This document shows positions 36,535 through 46,367 of a stretch of DNA of 64,000 nt, piece after piece (the stretch's first letter is position 1; each line of letters begins with the position of its first letter). The notes under the pieces are model-generated. The model saw nothing but the letters and a program-made list of their open reading frames with translations. It was not told where the DNA came from and did not search any database. The DNA is from Paracoccus marinaquae (lineage in GTDB: Bacteria; Pseudomonadota; Alphaproteobacteria; Rhodobacterales; Rhodobacteraceae), in the NCBI RefSeq assembly GCF_018860165.1, contig NZ_JAHKNG010000001.1, positions 186,001 through 250,000 on the forward strand. The letters are read 5' to 3'. Position numbers and translations under genes: made by a program.

Positions 36535-37361
36535 GGTTGCACCTCGACCGGGGTGGCGCCCAGTGCCGCCAGCCGGGCGGTCTCGGCCGACAGGTCGGGC
36601 AGGGCCATGCGCGCCAGCCGGCTGGCATGGCCGTCGCTGATCGCCAGCACGCCGGCGGGCGGCGCGATCTCGGCCTCGTCCAGCATCAGCGCCACGGTCA
36701 GACGCCGCCGGCGCGCCAGGCGGGCCAGTGCCGCCTCGGCCATCTGCCATCCGCCCGGTGCGGTGGCAAGGATGACGCGTCCGCCCGGCGGCGCCAGCCG
36801 TGCGGCATGGGCCAGGGCCTCGGTCAGCGCCGGCAGGGCCGGATCGATCAGGGCGCGGTCGTGCTGCAGGGCCAGCATGCGCGCGATCTCGGCCATATGC
36901 GCGTCGCCGGTGCCGGCGGCCAGTTCGGCCAGCCCCGCGCCCGAGACGGTCAGCCCGGCGACCGAGCCGCCGCGCTGCACCGCCTGCCATCCGGCCCGCG
37001 CCAGATGGCGCGCGCCGCGAACCGAGCGCAGCGCCGCGCCGGTGCCCCACAGCATCGGCGTGCGGAAATCGGCGATCAGCAGGGTGGTGTCGTCGCGGTC
37101 CTCGTGCAGGCTGCGGATATGCGGCTGGCCGGTGCGGGCGGTGGCCGACGGATCCAGCCGCCGCGGATCGTCGCCGGGCACATAGGCGCGAATCTCGCGC
37201 AGATCCATGCCCGCGCCCGCCAGCCGGGCCGGCACCGCACCGGGGCGGCGGGTGGCGGGGCGATGCCGGGCGGGGGCAGCGATGTCGTCGCGCAGGGCCA
37301 GCAGTTCGGCCGCCCGCAGCCGGATCCCCGGCGCATCGGGCAGCGTCGCCGCGTCTACCAC
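36531..37361 (-). CDS. DUF58-domain protein of the MoxR/VWA operon
   Basis: 276 residues. The DUF58 signature is MDLREIRAYVPGDDPRRLDP followed by HIRSLHEDRDDTTLLIADF, in which the Arg/Asp pattern marks the domain. The start is GTG in GTG-GTA-GAC, overlapping the moxR stop by 7 bases; no ATG lies at the right place. DUF58 proteins always accompany MoxR ATPases; their molecular role is not settled. Confidence 0.82.
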   Translation of the reverse strand: MVDAATLPDAPGIRLRAAELLALRDDIAAPARHRPATRRPGAVPARLAGAGMDLREIRAYVPGDDPRRLDPSATARTGQPHIRSLHEDRDDTTLLIADFRTPMLWGTGAALRSVRGARHLARAGWQAVQRGGSVAGLTVSGAGLAELAAGTGDAHMAEIARMLALQHDRALIDPALPALTEALAHAARLAPPGGRVILATAPGGWQMAEAALARLARRRRLTVALMLDEAEIAPPAGVLAISDGHASRLARMALPDLSAETARLAALGATPVEVQP

Positions 37362-38314
37362 GGGCGCACCTCGCGCAGCGCATCGGCCACCAGCGAGCGG
37401 CCCGTGCGCCCCTCGCTCAGCGCCTGCCATGCCGGCACCATGCGGTGCGACAGCGCATCGGCGGCCAGGGCCTCGGCATCCTCGGGCAGGCCGTGATCGC
37501 GGCCATGCAGCCAGGCCCGCGCCCGCACCCCGGCCGCCAGCGCCAGCGAGCCGCGCGGCGAGACCGGATGTTCGACCCATTCGACGACCGCGCCGCCGGG
37601 GCGCGTCGCCATCACCAGCCGGACGATGAAATCCTTCAGCGCCGGCGCCAGATGCACCCGCGCCACCTCGGCCCGGGCCCGCGCCAGTTCCTCGGGCGTG
37701 ACCACGGTTCCGGCGGGCGCGGGTGCTGACAGTCCCTCGGCCTCGACCAGATCGAGGATCGCGCGTTCCGCCGCGGCATCGGGCAGATCCAGCCGCAGAT
37801 GCAGCAGGAACCGGTCAAGCTGCGCCTCGGGCAGGGGGAAGGTGCCCTCATGCTCGATCGGGTTCTGGGTCGCCACGACCATGAACGGGTCGGGCAGCGG
37901 GCGCGAGATCCCGCCGGTCGTCACCTGCCGCTCGGCCATGGCCTCCAGCAGCGCCGACTGCACCTTGGGGGGCGCGCGGTTGATCTCGTCCACCAGCACG
38001 AGGCTGTGGAAGATCGGGCCGGCGAGGAAATCGAAGCTGCCGGTCTCGGGGCGGAAGACCTGCGTGCCGGTCAGATCCGAGGGCAGCAGGTCGGGCGTGC
38101 ACTGGATGCGGGCGTGGCTGCCGGGCAGATGCGCGGCCAGTTGCTTGACCGCGCGGGTCTTGGCGATGCCCGGCGGGCCTTCGATCAGCACATGCCCGCC
38201 GGCCAGAAGTGCGATCAGCAGCCGCTCGACCAGAACCTCGTGCCCGATCAGCGCGGCGCCGACCTCGGCCCCCAGCCGGGCAACGGCGCGGGGGCTGTCT
38301 GTCATGTCGTTCAT
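37355..38314 (-). CDS. MoxR-family AAA+ ATPase
   Basis: 319 residues. Walker A is GPPGIAKT at about 45-52, Walker B is LVLVDEINRAPPK with the MoxR hallmark, sensor 1 is VVATQNPIEHEGTF, and LPEAQLDRFLL is the arginine-finger segment. MoxR ATPases act as chaperones for metalloenzyme or complex maturation together with VWA proteins. First gene of a six-gene minus-strand operon (moxR, DUF58, DUF4381-like, VWA, VWA, TPR, plus BatD-like at the end). A substrate is not evident nearby. Confidence 0.93.
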   Translation of the reverse strand: MNDMTDSPRAVARLGAEVGAALIGHEVLVERLLIALLAGGHVLIEGPPGIAKTRAVKQLAAHLPGSHARIQCTPDLLPSDLTGTQVFRPETGSFDFLAGPIFHSLVLVDEINRAPPKVQSALLEAMAERQVTTGGISRPLPDPFMVVATQNPIEHEGTFPLPEAQLDRFLLHLRLDLPDAAAERAILDLVEAEGLSAPAPAGTVVTPEELARARAEVARVHLAPALKDFIVRLVMATRPGGAVVEWVEHPVSPRGSLALAAGVRARAWLHGRDHGLPEDAEALAADALSHRMVPAWQALSEGRTGRSLVADALREVRPW

Positions 38315-38437
38315 GCTCCCCTCCCGGATGCGGCTCCTACGATACCGCCGTTTGCGGCAAGGTCGCCTCAGACTTTGGTCTGGAATGGCGGGCGGGTTGT
38401 CCGCGCGTTCGGCCTCTGCCGGCCGGTGCGGGTTGCG

Positions 38438-39964
38438 TCAGGTCCGCATGGCATCCGCAGACAGCGCCGATGTCCGCGCGCAGTCGCTGTCGCGCAGGCC
38501 GGCGATCTTCATCCGCTGCCGCAGCCGCAGCGAGATCGTGTCGATCAGCGCGCTGAGCAGGGCGATGACGATCAGGATCACCACCGCGCGGTCGGCGCGC
38601 AGTTCCGACAGGGCGCTGTCGATGAAGAAGCCAAGCGTGGCAATGCCCAGAATGCCCATCACCGCGCTTTCGCGCAGGATGATCTCCCACCGGTAGAGGC
38701 AGAGCGCGAGGAAACTGCCGAAAACCCGCGGCGCCAGTTCCCAGCCCCAGAGGTTGAGGCCGCGCGGCGCGTCGGGGCGCAGCCCGGGCACGAGGGAATC
38801 CGCCTCGCGGCCGACCAGATGGCCGATGATGGCGCCATTATGCAGCCCGAGGGCAAGGATCGCCGGCAGAAGCGAGGGGCCGAAGATCTGCAGGAACAGA
38901 TAGGCCAGCATGTATTCGGGCAGGCTGCGCAGGACCACGAGGAACAGGTGCCCCGCATACCGCCCCCACCGGCCCGTGACCGCGGGCACGGTCAGGCCGA
39001 AGGTCAGGAAGGCGACGATCCCGGTCAGGACCAGCGCGATCTGGGTCGCGATCACCGTGTTCCACAGGCCCGGCAGGATCTCGGTCAGGGTCAGATCGCC
39101 AAGCCAGTCCAGCAGCCCGGTCAGCCCTTCGCCCGATCTCAGCGGCCGAGGAATGATGTCCTCGGACAGGAACCGCCACAGTGCACCCTCGCCCATCGGC
39201 GGGGCCCTGAGCGCGGCCAGCAGGGCCAGCGAGCCGGCGATCCACAGCGGTGCCAGCCGTGGCCGCATCCACAGCCGCAGGCTGGCGATCAGCGCGATAT
39301 AGCAGATCAGGATCGCCGAGGTGGCGCCGTAATCCCCCTTGCGAAAGAAGCTGTCCAGTTGAAAGCCAAGCGTCGGCAGGCCGATGAAGCCGATCACCGC
39401 GCTGGCGCGCATGCCGCATTCCAGCCGGTAGAGGCAATAGGCCGTCATCGGCGCCCGGATCAGCGGCAGGCAGGCATAGGCAAAGCGCGAGATCGCGTCG
39501 GTTCCGGGCGGCAGGGCGTTGCGGGGGCGCGGGTCGGATTCCTCGATCTGTTCGGCGAAGATCTTGGCGAAAATCCCGGCATAGGGCAGGGCAAGCGCGA
39601 GGACGCCGGCGGGGGCGCCGATCCCGATGGCCTGGATCAGCAGCAGCGCCCAGAAGATCTCGTGGATCGACCGTAACCCGATGCACAGGATGCGCACCAG
39701 CCGGCGGTCATAGAAGGGGGCGAGGGCGAAGCCCGCCGCCGCGCCAAGGGCCACCCCCGCGACTGCGAAGGCGACGGTCAGCGCCAGCGAATGGGCCAAT
39801 GTCTCGATGGCGCCGAAATCCGGGCGTGCAAAGCCCGTCAGCATCCGGCCCAGCATGGCCCATGGATCATGCCCCGAGATCTCGAGATCGGCAAAGGGCA
39901 GCAGAATTGCTGCCAGCAGCGTGAAACATGCGACCACGGTCGCCGGGGCCAGCCGCTCAGGCAT
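38438..39964 (-). CDS. ABC transporter permease, two fused PhnE-like domains
   Basis: 508 residues with about twelve membrane helices. Two copies of the inner-membrane ABC permease fold are fused: the first has the EAA-like segment CGMRASAVIGFIGLPTLGFQ, the second has ILRESAVMGILGIATLGFFI. A single chain thus replaces a homodimer. The start (MPERLAPATVV) overlaps the ATPase gene by 8 bases. Moderately close to PhnE and to transporters proposed for selenate; the substrate is not proven. Confidence 0.85.
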   Translation of the reverse strand: MPERLAPATVVACFTLLAAILLPFADLEISGHDPWAMLGRMLTGFARPDFGAIETLAHSLALTVAFAVAGVALGAAAGFALAPFYDRRLVRILCIGLRSIHEIFWALLLIQAIGIGAPAGVLALALPYAGIFAKIFAEQIEESDPRPRNALPPGTDAISRFAYACLPLIRAPMTAYCLYRLECGMRASAVIGFIGLPTLGFQLDSFFRKGDYGATSAILICYIALIASLRLWMRPRLAPLWIAGSLALLAALRAPPMGEGALWRFLSEDIIPRPLRSGEGLTGLLDWLGDLTLTEILPGLWNTVIATQIALVLTGIVAFLTFGLTVPAVTGRWGRYAGHLFLVVLRSLPEYMLAYLFLQIFGPSLLPAILALGLHNGAIIGHLVGREADSLVPGLRPDAPRGLNLWGWELAPRVFGSFLALCLYRWEIILRESAVMGILGIATLGFFIDSALSELRADRAVVILIVIALLSALIDTISLRLRQRMKIAGLRDSDCARTSALSADAMRT

Positions 39965-40613
39965 AGAGGGCGTCGATCTGGCGGCGGTCGATCGCTTCGG
40001 CCGGCCCGTCAAAGCGGATCCGGCCGTCGCGCAGCCCGACGATCCTTGTGGCGAAGGCGCGGGCAAGATCGACATCATGCAGGGCCAGAAGCGCGGTGTC
40101 GAAGCGGTCGCGGATCATCTCGATGATCTGCCGCGCCTGAACGCCGTCCACGGCCGAGACAGGCTCGTCCGCGACGATGATGTCGCCGCCGCGATAGAAG
40201 GCGCGGCCGACCGCGGTGCGCTGGCGCTGGCCGCCCGACAGCGCCTCGACCGGGCGTCTGACATGATCCTGCAGCCCCAGCCGGGCAAGGATGGCGTCGA
40301 TCTCGTCGCGGATCGGGCGGCGCAGATAGATCAGCGCGCCCAGATTGCGGGCCGCCCCGTGATCATCCAGCCGGCCCATATAGACATTGCGGCGCACCGA
40401 CAGTTGCGGCACCAGCCCGCCATCCTGCGGCACCAGCGCGACCCGGCTGGCCCCCGCCAGCTGCGCGTGAATCGCCATCAGCAGGGTCGATTTGCCGGCG
40501 CCGGAAGGGCCCAGCAGCACGACCCGTTCGCCGCGCTGCTGGCTGAAATTCACCTCGCTGAGAACCGGCGCCTCGCCATATCCAAGCGTGGCCCCTTCCA
40601 GCCGGATCTTCAT
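39957..40613 (-). CDS. ABC transporter ATP-binding protein (PhnC-like)
   Basis: 218 residues with Walker A GPSGAGKST (about 34-42), the signature LSGGQRQR (about 129-136), Walker B DIIVADEPVSAVD and the switch histidine in ALHDVDLA. It energises uptake together with the fused permease downstream. It overlaps both neighbouring genes (ATGA at its start). Confidence 0.93.
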   Translation of the reverse strand: MKIRLEGATLGYGEAPVLSEVNFSQQRGERVVLLGPSGAGKSTLLMAIHAQLAGASRVALVPQDGGLVPQLSVRRNVYMGRLDDHGAARNLGALIYLRRPIRDEIDAILARLGLQDHVRRPVEALSGGQRQRTAVGRAFYRGGDIIVADEPVSAVDGVQARQIIEMIRDRFDTALLALHDVDLARAFATRIVGLRDGRIRFDGPAEAIDRRQIDALYA

Positions 40614-41467
40614 TCCAGCAGGCCCAGATCCTTCGCCACGGCCTCAATCGGGGCATATTCCTCGTTCGTGGCGGGGATGAAGGCCGAGCGCGGGAAGCTG
40701 GCCAGCAGGTCGGGATCGCTCATCTCGATCAGAACGGCCTGGACGCGATCGGTGAACCCTTCGCCGAACCTTTCGTCGACATCGCCGCGGATGGTCCAGT
40801 TGTAATCCGGGTAGGGGGGTGTCTTCCAGATGATCGGCGCCGTCTCGACCTCGGGCAGGCCCTCGGTCACCGCCTTGTCATAGACCGAAAAATTCAGCGC
40901 GCCGATGTCATAGGCGCCCGATGCGACCAGCCGCAGGGTCTGCGAATGATCGCCCGAGAACCCGACGCGGTCGAAAAACTGTTCCGGGGCGCCGCCGGTT
41001 TCCTTGCGGATGTAGAAATCCGGCATCAGGCGCCCCGAGGTCGAGGTCTTGGCCCCGAAGGTAAAGCTGCGGCCGCGCATCTCCTGCGGGAACTGGTCGG
41101 ATGCGGTCAGCCCGGTACCAGCATTGGCGATGAAATAGGTGACGAATTCCACGTCCTCGGCGCCCTGCGCGATGGCGCGCGCGCCCGGCGAGACCATCCG
41201 TGCCTGAACGCCGGTCAGGCCACCGAACCAGGCCAGCTGGATCTGGTCGTTGCGAAAGGCGGTGACCGAGGCGGCATAGCTCTTGACCGGGACGAATTCC
41301 ACATCGACGCCCAGCCTGCCTTCGAGGTAGTCGGCGATCTTGCCGAAGCGGGCCTGCAGGGCGGTGTCGTCCTCATCCGGAATGGCCGAGAAATAGAACG
41401 TGTCCGCCCCTGCGGTGGACAGGCTCGCCAACAACAGGGCGGCGGCGAATGAAAGAGGTCTGAGCAT
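40610..41467 (-). CDS. ABC transporter periplasmic binding protein (PhnD/selenate-type)
   Basis: 285 residues with signal peptide MLRPLSFAAALLLASLSTAG. The start of the mature part (TFYFSAIPDEDDTALQARFG) and WFGGLTGVQAR are the pattern I recall for the putative selenate-binding branch of the PhnD family (TIGR04553) rather than for phosphonate binders proper. No selD or selA lies in this window, so the substrate remains an inference. It is the first gene of the transporter operon and is divergent from the CYTH gene. Confidence 0.8.
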   Translation of the reverse strand: MLRPLSFAAALLLASLSTAGADTFYFSAIPDEDDTALQARFGKIADYLEGRLGVDVEFVPVKSYAASVTAFRNDQIQLAWFGGLTGVQARMVSPGARAIAQGAEDVEFVTYFIANAGTGLTASDQFPQEMRGRSFTFGAKTSTSGRLMPDFYIRKETGGAPEQFFDRVGFSGDHSQTLRLVASGAYDIGALNFSVYDKAVTEGLPEVETAPIIWKTPPYPDYNWTIRGDVDERFGEGFTDRVQAVLIEMSDPDLLASFPRSAFIPATNEEYAPIEAVAKDLGLLE

Positions 41468-41824
41468 GTGACGTGTCCGGTTATGGCGGGCTGGGGAATG
41501 ATTCGGCCGGCGGGGGTTTCCTCGCCTCGGGTCGGGCGAACCATGCCCGGAATCCTGCGCGGTCGCGCCGGATGGTGTCAAGGATATCCGGGCAAACCGG
41601 TTCACGGCGGATTGCCGCATCGTCTTGTTTATCCGGCCGGTCCGTTCCGATCCCGGCCGGGTGCGTCGCCCCTGGGCGCGGTGACTGCTTCGCGAAGGGG
41701 CTGGCATTCCGGCGCGTTCCGTGATCCATGCGGCGCGATAATCGGGTCTGAATGTACCACTCTTGGCGGGACGGTGTTGCCACCGCTAAAAGGGGACCGC
41801 GTTCACAGGCGGAAGGCGGTCGTT
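41468..41824. other. Divergent intergenic region between the ABC transporter and the CYTH gene
   Basis: 357 bases without a credible gene. Short palindromic pieces occur (for example CGCCCCTGGGCG at 41667-41678), but I see no riboswitch consensus, FNR box or clear promoter. Promoters for both directions should lie here. Confidence 0.5.
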
Positions 41825-42346
41825 TTGGCACAGGAAATCGAGCGGAAATTTCTGGTGGCCAATGATGGCTGGAAAAGCGGCGTCATCCGCCGTGAACGTC
41901 TGCGCGACGGTCTGATTTCGGCCACCGACGGCCGCAAGGTGCGGGTGCGGTTTCAGGACGACCGGGCCACGCTGACCGTCAAGGGGCAGCGACAGGGCCT
42001 CTTGCGGGACGAATACGAATATCCCATTCCCGCGACCGATGCCGAGGAAATGTTGGAAAAGCACTGTGCCGGCAACCTGTTCGAGAAGACGCGATACCAT
42101 GTTCCGGCGGCCGGATTGATCTGGACCGTCGATCTCTATCATGGAATCCTCGAAGGGATCACCATCGCCGAGGTCGAGCTGCCGACCCTGGCCTATCTGC
42201 TGGAGATTCCGGCCTGGGTGGGGCGCGAGGTCACCGGCCTGCAGGAATACCGCAAGATCAACATGCTCGCCGCACGGCAGAAGCAACGGGAACAGATACC
42301 GCTGTCCCTGCAGGCCGGCCCGGCCCGTGACCGGGATGCGTCGTGA
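41825..42346 (+). CDS. CYTH-domain protein (triphosphate tunnel metalloenzyme-like)
   Basis: 173 residues. The CYTH signature E-x-E-x-K is present as EIERKFLV (about 4-11), with alternating charged beta strands KVRVRFQDDRATLTVKG, DEYEYPIP, WTVDLYHGILEGITIAEVEL. Bacterial single-domain members hydrolyse inorganic triphosphate; adenylate cyclase CyaB is a relative. No ATG fits the N-terminus; TTG (TTG-GCA-CAG-GAA) behind GCGGAAGG is the likely start, with GTG or GTT codons upstream less convincing. It lies 34 bases before the decarboxylase gene. Confidence 0.75.
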   Translation: MAQEIERKFLVANDGWKSGVIRRERLRDGLISATDGRKVRVRFQDDRATLTVKGQRQGLLRDEYEYPIPATDAEEMLEKHCAGNLFEKTRYHVPAAGLIWTVDLYHGILEGITIAEVELPTLAYLLEIPAWVGREVTGLQEYRKINMLAARQKQREQIPLSLQAGPARDRDAS

Positions 42347-42380
42347 ACAAACCCCTCCTTATCTCCACGGGAGTCGCCTG

Positions 42381-44675
42381 ATGAAGTTCCGTTTCCCCAT
42401 CGTCATCATCGACGAGGATTTCCGCTCCGAGAACTCGTCGGGTCTGGGCATCCGCGCGCTGGCCCAGGCGATCGAGGCCGAGGGCTTCGACGTGCTTGGC
42501 GTCACCGGCTATGGCGATCTGTCGCAATTCGCCCAGCAGCAATCCCGCGCCAGCGCCTTCCTGCTGTCGATCGACGACGAGGAATTCAGCCCCGGACAGG
42601 ACGTGTCTCCGGCAGTCAAGGATCTGCGCGACTTCATCGAGGAGGTGCGCTGGAAGAACGCCGATGTGCCGATCTATCTTTACGGCGAGACCAAGACCTC
42701 GCGGCATATCCCGAACGACATCCTGCGCGAGCTGCACGGCTTCATCCACATGTTCGAGGACACGCCGGAATTCGTCGCCCGGCATATCATCCGCGAGGCG
42801 AAATCCTATCTCGAAGGGATACAGCCGCCCTTTTTCCGGGCGCTGCTGGACTATGCCGAGGACGGTTCCTACTCGTGGCATTGTCCGGGCCATTCGGGCG
42901 GCGTGGCCTTCCTGAAAAGCCCGATCGGGCAGATGTATCACCAGTTCTACGGCGAGAACATGCTGCGGGCCGATGTCTGCAATGCGGTCGAGGAACTTGG
43001 CCAGCTTCTGGACCATAACGGCGCCATCGGCGCGTCCGAACGGAGTGCCGCGCGGATCTTCAACGCCGATCACTGCTTTTTCGTCACCAACGGCACCTCG
43101 ACCTCGAACAAGATGGTCTGGCATCATACCGTCGCGCCGGGCGATGTGGTGGTGGTGGACCGCAACTGCCACAAGTCGATCCTGCATTCGATCATCATGA
43201 CCGGCGCGGTTCCGGTCTTCCTCAAGCCGACGCGCAATCACTGGGGCATCATCGGCCCGATCCCGCGATCCGAGTTCGAGATGGATTCGATCCGCGCCAA
43301 GATCCGCGCCAATCCGCTGTTGCAGGATGTCGATGCGGGGAACGTCAAGCCGCGGATCATGACGCTGACGCAATCGACCTATGACGGTGTGCTTTACAAT
43401 ACCGAGGTCATCAAGCGGCTTCTGGACGGCCAGATCGAGAACCTGCATTTCGACGAGGCCTGGCTGCCCCATGCCGCCTTCCACCCGTTCTATGGCCAGT
43501 ATCACGCCATGGGCCGCAAGCGCGGTCGCATGAAGCATTCGGTCACCTATGCCACGCAGTCGATCCACAAGCTGCTGGCCGGGATCAGTCAGGCCAGCCA
43601 CGTTCTGGTGCAGGACAGTCAGGAGACGCGGCTCGACCGGCATCTCTTCAATGAAGCCTACCTGATGCACACCTCGACCAGTCCGCAATATTCGATCATC
43701 GCCAGTTGCGATGTGGCCGCGGCGATGATGGAGCCGCCGGGCGGCGAGGCGCTGGTCGAAGAGAGCATCATGGAGGCGCTGGATTTCCGCCGGGCCATGC
43801 GCAAGATAGACGAGGAATACGGCGAGGGCGACTGGTGGTTCCAGGTCTGGGGACCCGGCGATCTGGACCATACCGGCGACGGCATCGGCCGGACCCGCGA
43901 CTGGGAGTTGAACAAGACCGATGCCGACGGCGTTCAGAGCGGGGGCGGCGACAGCTGGCACGGCTTCGGCGACATGGCGCCGGGCTTCAACATGCTGGAC
44001 CCGATCAAGACGACGATCATCACCCCGGGGCTCAATCTGGACGGGCGCTTTGATGACTGGGGCATCCCGGCCTCGATCGTTACCAAATACCTGGCCGAAC
44101 ATGGCGTCGTGGTCGAAAAGACGGGGCTTTACTCCTTCTTCATCATGTTCACCATCGGCATCACCAAGGGGCGCTGGAACACGCTTCTGTCGGCGCTGCA
44201 GCAGTTCAAGGACGATTTCGCCCGGAACCAGCCGATGTGGCGGATCATGCCGGAATTCTGCGCCAAGCATCCGCGCTATGAGCAGATGGGCCTGCGCGAC
44301 CTCTCGGCTCATGTCCATCGGCTCTATGCCAAATATGACGTGGCGGTGCTGTCGACCGAGATCTATCTCAGCGACCTGACGCCGGCGATGAAGCCTGCGG
44401 ACGCCTTCGCCCATATCGCCCGGCGGACGACCGAACGGGTGCGGATCGACGATCTTGAGGGGCGCATCACCACCAGCCTCGTGACCCCCTATCCGCCGGG
44501 GATCCCGCTGCTGATCCCGGGCGAGGTCTTCAACCGCAGGATCGTGGACTACCTGAAGTTCAACCGCGAATTCGCGCGCGAATGCCCGGGCTTCGAAACC
44601 GATATCCACGGCCTCGTGCGCGAGGCAGGCCCGGACGGCACCGAGGAATATTTCGCGGACTGCGTGGCCGGCTAG
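42381..44675 (+). CDS. PLP-dependent arginine/lysine/ornithine decarboxylase (AdiA-like)
   Basis: 764 residues, the size of biodegradative arginine decarboxylase (AdiA). It has an N-terminal wing (PIVIIDEDFRSENSSGLGIR), HCPGH at 167-171, FDEAW at 357-361 with the PLP aspartate, and the PLP lysine K397 in ATQSIHKLLAG. The C-terminal part has the conserved TPYPPGIPLLIPGE. Arginine to agmatine is most likely by length and pattern, but lysine or ornithine cannot be excluded. CGGGAG precedes the start. No antiporter gene is adjacent. Confidence 0.9.
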   Translation: MKFRFPIVIIDEDFRSENSSGLGIRALAQAIEAEGFDVLGVTGYGDLSQFAQQQSRASAFLLSIDDEEFSPGQDVSPAVKDLRDFIEEVRWKNADVPIYLYGETKTSRHIPNDILRELHGFIHMFEDTPEFVARHIIREAKSYLEGIQPPFFRALLDYAEDGSYSWHCPGHSGGVAFLKSPIGQMYHQFYGENMLRADVCNAVEELGQLLDHNGAIGASERSAARIFNADHCFFVTNGTSTSNKMVWHHTVAPGDVVVVDRNCHKSILHSIIMTGAVPVFLKPTRNHWGIIGPIPRSEFEMDSIRAKIRANPLLQDVDAGNVKPRIMTLTQSTYDGVLYNTEVIKRLLDGQIENLHFDEAWLPHAAFHPFYGQYHAMGRKRGRMKHSVTYATQSIHKLLAGISQASHVLVQDSQETRLDRHLFNEAYLMHTSTSPQYSIIASCDVAAAMMEPPGGEALVEESIMEALDFRRAMRKIDEEYGEGDWWFQVWGPGDLDHTGDGIGRTRDWELNKTDADGVQSGGGDSWHGFGDMAPGFNMLDPIKTTIITPGLNLDGRFDDWGIPASIVTKYLAEHGVVVEKTGLYSFFIMFTIGITKGRWNTLLSALQQFKDDFARNQPMWRIMPEFCAKHPRYEQMGLRDLSAHVHRLYAKYDVAVLSTEIYLSDLTPAMKPADAFAHIARRTTERVRIDDLEGRITTSLVTPYPPGIPLLIPGEVFNRRIVDYLKFNREFARECPGFETDIHGLVREAGPDGTEEYFADCVAG

Positions 44676-44871
44676 CGAAGCCTTGGGCCTTCTGCGTCGC
44701 GGTGTGCCGCCGCGCACAGCCCGCCGACCCCATGAAAGGTCTTGATACGGCTCGATTTGTTTGGCGCCGCAGCCATGATGCTTGGCGCCCGTGGCCGAGA
44801 CGCCGGCTTCGGGGCGCTGCTAGGATCGAGACAGCCTGCCGGCGGAGGGCCGGCACAGAGGGAGGAAGGTC

Positions 44872-46275
44872 ATGGACCACAGGATGCTCATCAACGGGCA
44901 GTTGGTATCGGGCGATCGGATGATCGAGGTCATCAACCCCGCCACCGAAGAGGTCTTCGCGCGGGTGCCGCATGCCACGGCGGAAGATCTGGATCGGGCC
45001 GTGGCCGCGGCGGCGGCGGCACAGCGGGACTGGGCGACCACCAGCATGGCCGAGCGCCGCGCCAAGGTCGAGGAGCTGGCGGCAGCGATCGGCGAAGCTG
45101 CCGACGATCTGGCCCGGACGATCACGCTGGAACAGGGCAAACCCCTGCCCGAGGCGATCGGCGAGGTCCAGTGGAGCCAGGGCTATCTGGCGCATACCGC
45201 GACGCTTGAACTGCCCGACCGGGTGATTCAGGACGACGAGCAGTTCCGCATCGAGACCCGGCACAAGCCGCTGGGGGTGGTGGGCGCGATCGTTGCCTGG
45301 AACTTTCCGCTGCTGCTGGCCTGCTGGAAGATCGGCCCGGCGCTGATGGCCGGCAATGCGATCATTCTGAAGCCCGCCCCGACCACGCCGGTTGCGACGC
45401 TGAAACTGGGCGAGATCTGCGCGCGGGTCTTTCCGGCCGGGCTGGTCAACATCCTGACCGACGACAACGATCTGGGACCGAAGATCACCGCCCATCCGGG
45501 GATCGCGAAGGTCGGCTTTACCGGATCCTCGGCAACCGGCAAGCGGATCATGGCCGCCGCCGCCGACACGATGAAGCGCGTCACCCTTGAGATGGGCGGC
45601 AATGATCCGGCCATCGTGCTGCCCGACGTGGATGTGCGCAAGACCGCCGAAAAGATTTACGGCGGCGCCTTCATGAACGCGGGTCAGGTGTGCCTGGCGG
45701 TGAAGCGCGCCTATGTCCATGACGCGATCTATGACGATTTCTGCGGCGCGCTGGCCGATATTGCCTCGCAGGCGGTGGTCGATGACGGGCTGAAACAGGG
45801 CACCACGGTCGGCCCGATCCAGAACCGTGCGCAATACGAGAAGGTGAAGGGCTATCTCGAGGATGCCCGCAGCAGCGGCAAGATCATCGCCGGCGGTGAG
45901 GTGCGCGACGGCAAAGGCTATTTCATCAGCCCGACCATCGTTCGTGACGTGACCGACGGGCACAAGATCGTTGATGAGGAACAGTTTGGCCCGATCCTGC
46001 CCGTCGTCCGCTTCAACGATGTCGACGAGGTCATCGCCCGCGCCAATGCCTCGGATTATGGGCTGGGCGGCTCGGTTCATTCCAGCGATGTCGAGAAGGC
46101 GACCGAGATTGCGGGGCGCATCGAATCGGGCACGATCTGGGTCAACCAGCAACTGAATATCGGTCCGCATATCCCGATGGCCGGCTTCAAGGGCTCGGGC
46201 CTCGGGGTCGAGCAATCGATCGAGGGGCTGGCCGAATACACCCAGATGCAGGTGATCAACGTCGCGCGGGGCTGA
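44872..46275 (+). CDS. NAD(P)-dependent aldehyde dehydrogenase
   Basis: 467 residues. Catalytic residues are E240 in TLEMGGNDP and C274 in NAGQVCLAV; the cofactor-binding [16 protein letters not shown] is at 143-158. GGGAGGAAGG precedes the start. The substrate is unknown. It sits between the decarboxylase and an acyl-CoA ligase on the same strand, and opposite the amine dehydrogenase operon that would release aldehydes, so oxidation of an amine-derived aldehyde is a reasonable guess. Confidence 0.92.
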   Translation: MDHRMLINGQLVSGDRMIEVINPATEEVFARVPHATAEDLDRAVAAAAAAQRDWATTSMAERRAKVEELAAAIGEAADDLARTITLEQGKPLPEAIGEVQWSQGYLAHTATLELPDRVIQDDEQFRIETRHKPLGVVGAIVAWNFPLLLACWKIGPALMAGNAIILKPAPTTPVATLKLGEICARVFPAGLVNILTDDNDLGPKITAHPGIAKVGFTGSSATGKRIMAAAADTMKRVTLEMGGNDPAIVLPDVDVRKTAEKIYGGAFMNAGQVCLAVKRAYVHDAIYDDFCGALADIASQAVVDDGLKQGTTVGPIQNRAQYEKVKGYLEDARSSGKIIAGGEVRDGKGYFISPTIVRDVTDGHKIVDEEQFGPILPVVRFNDVDEVIARANASDYGLGGSVHSSDVEKATEIAGRIESGTIWVNQQLNIGPHIPMAGFKGSGLGVEQSIEGLAEYTQMQVINVARG

Positions 46276-46320
46276 GGCCCGACGCGCACAGCTTTCCTTA
46301 TGCACCGCAGGGGGAGCATG

Positions 46321-46347
46321 GTCGGGCCGGCGCATCGCCGGCCCGAC
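46321..46347 (+). other. Intercistronic hairpin between the aldehyde dehydrogenase and acyl-CoA ligase genes
   Basis: GTCGGGCCGGC (46321-46331) and GCCGGCCCGAC (46337-46347) form a perfect 11-bp stem with a 5-base loop. No T-run follows; the ribosome site of the next gene (AGGAGAAG) comes 8 bases later. It may stabilise or attenuate the message. Confidence 0.5.
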
Positions 46348-46367
46348 ATTCCGTCAGGAGAAGAAGC

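Noticed and set aside
41468-41824. Riboswitch upstream of the selenate/phosphonate-type transporter
   Set aside because: No recognisable consensus of known riboswitch classes and no clear terminator or sequestered ribosome site.
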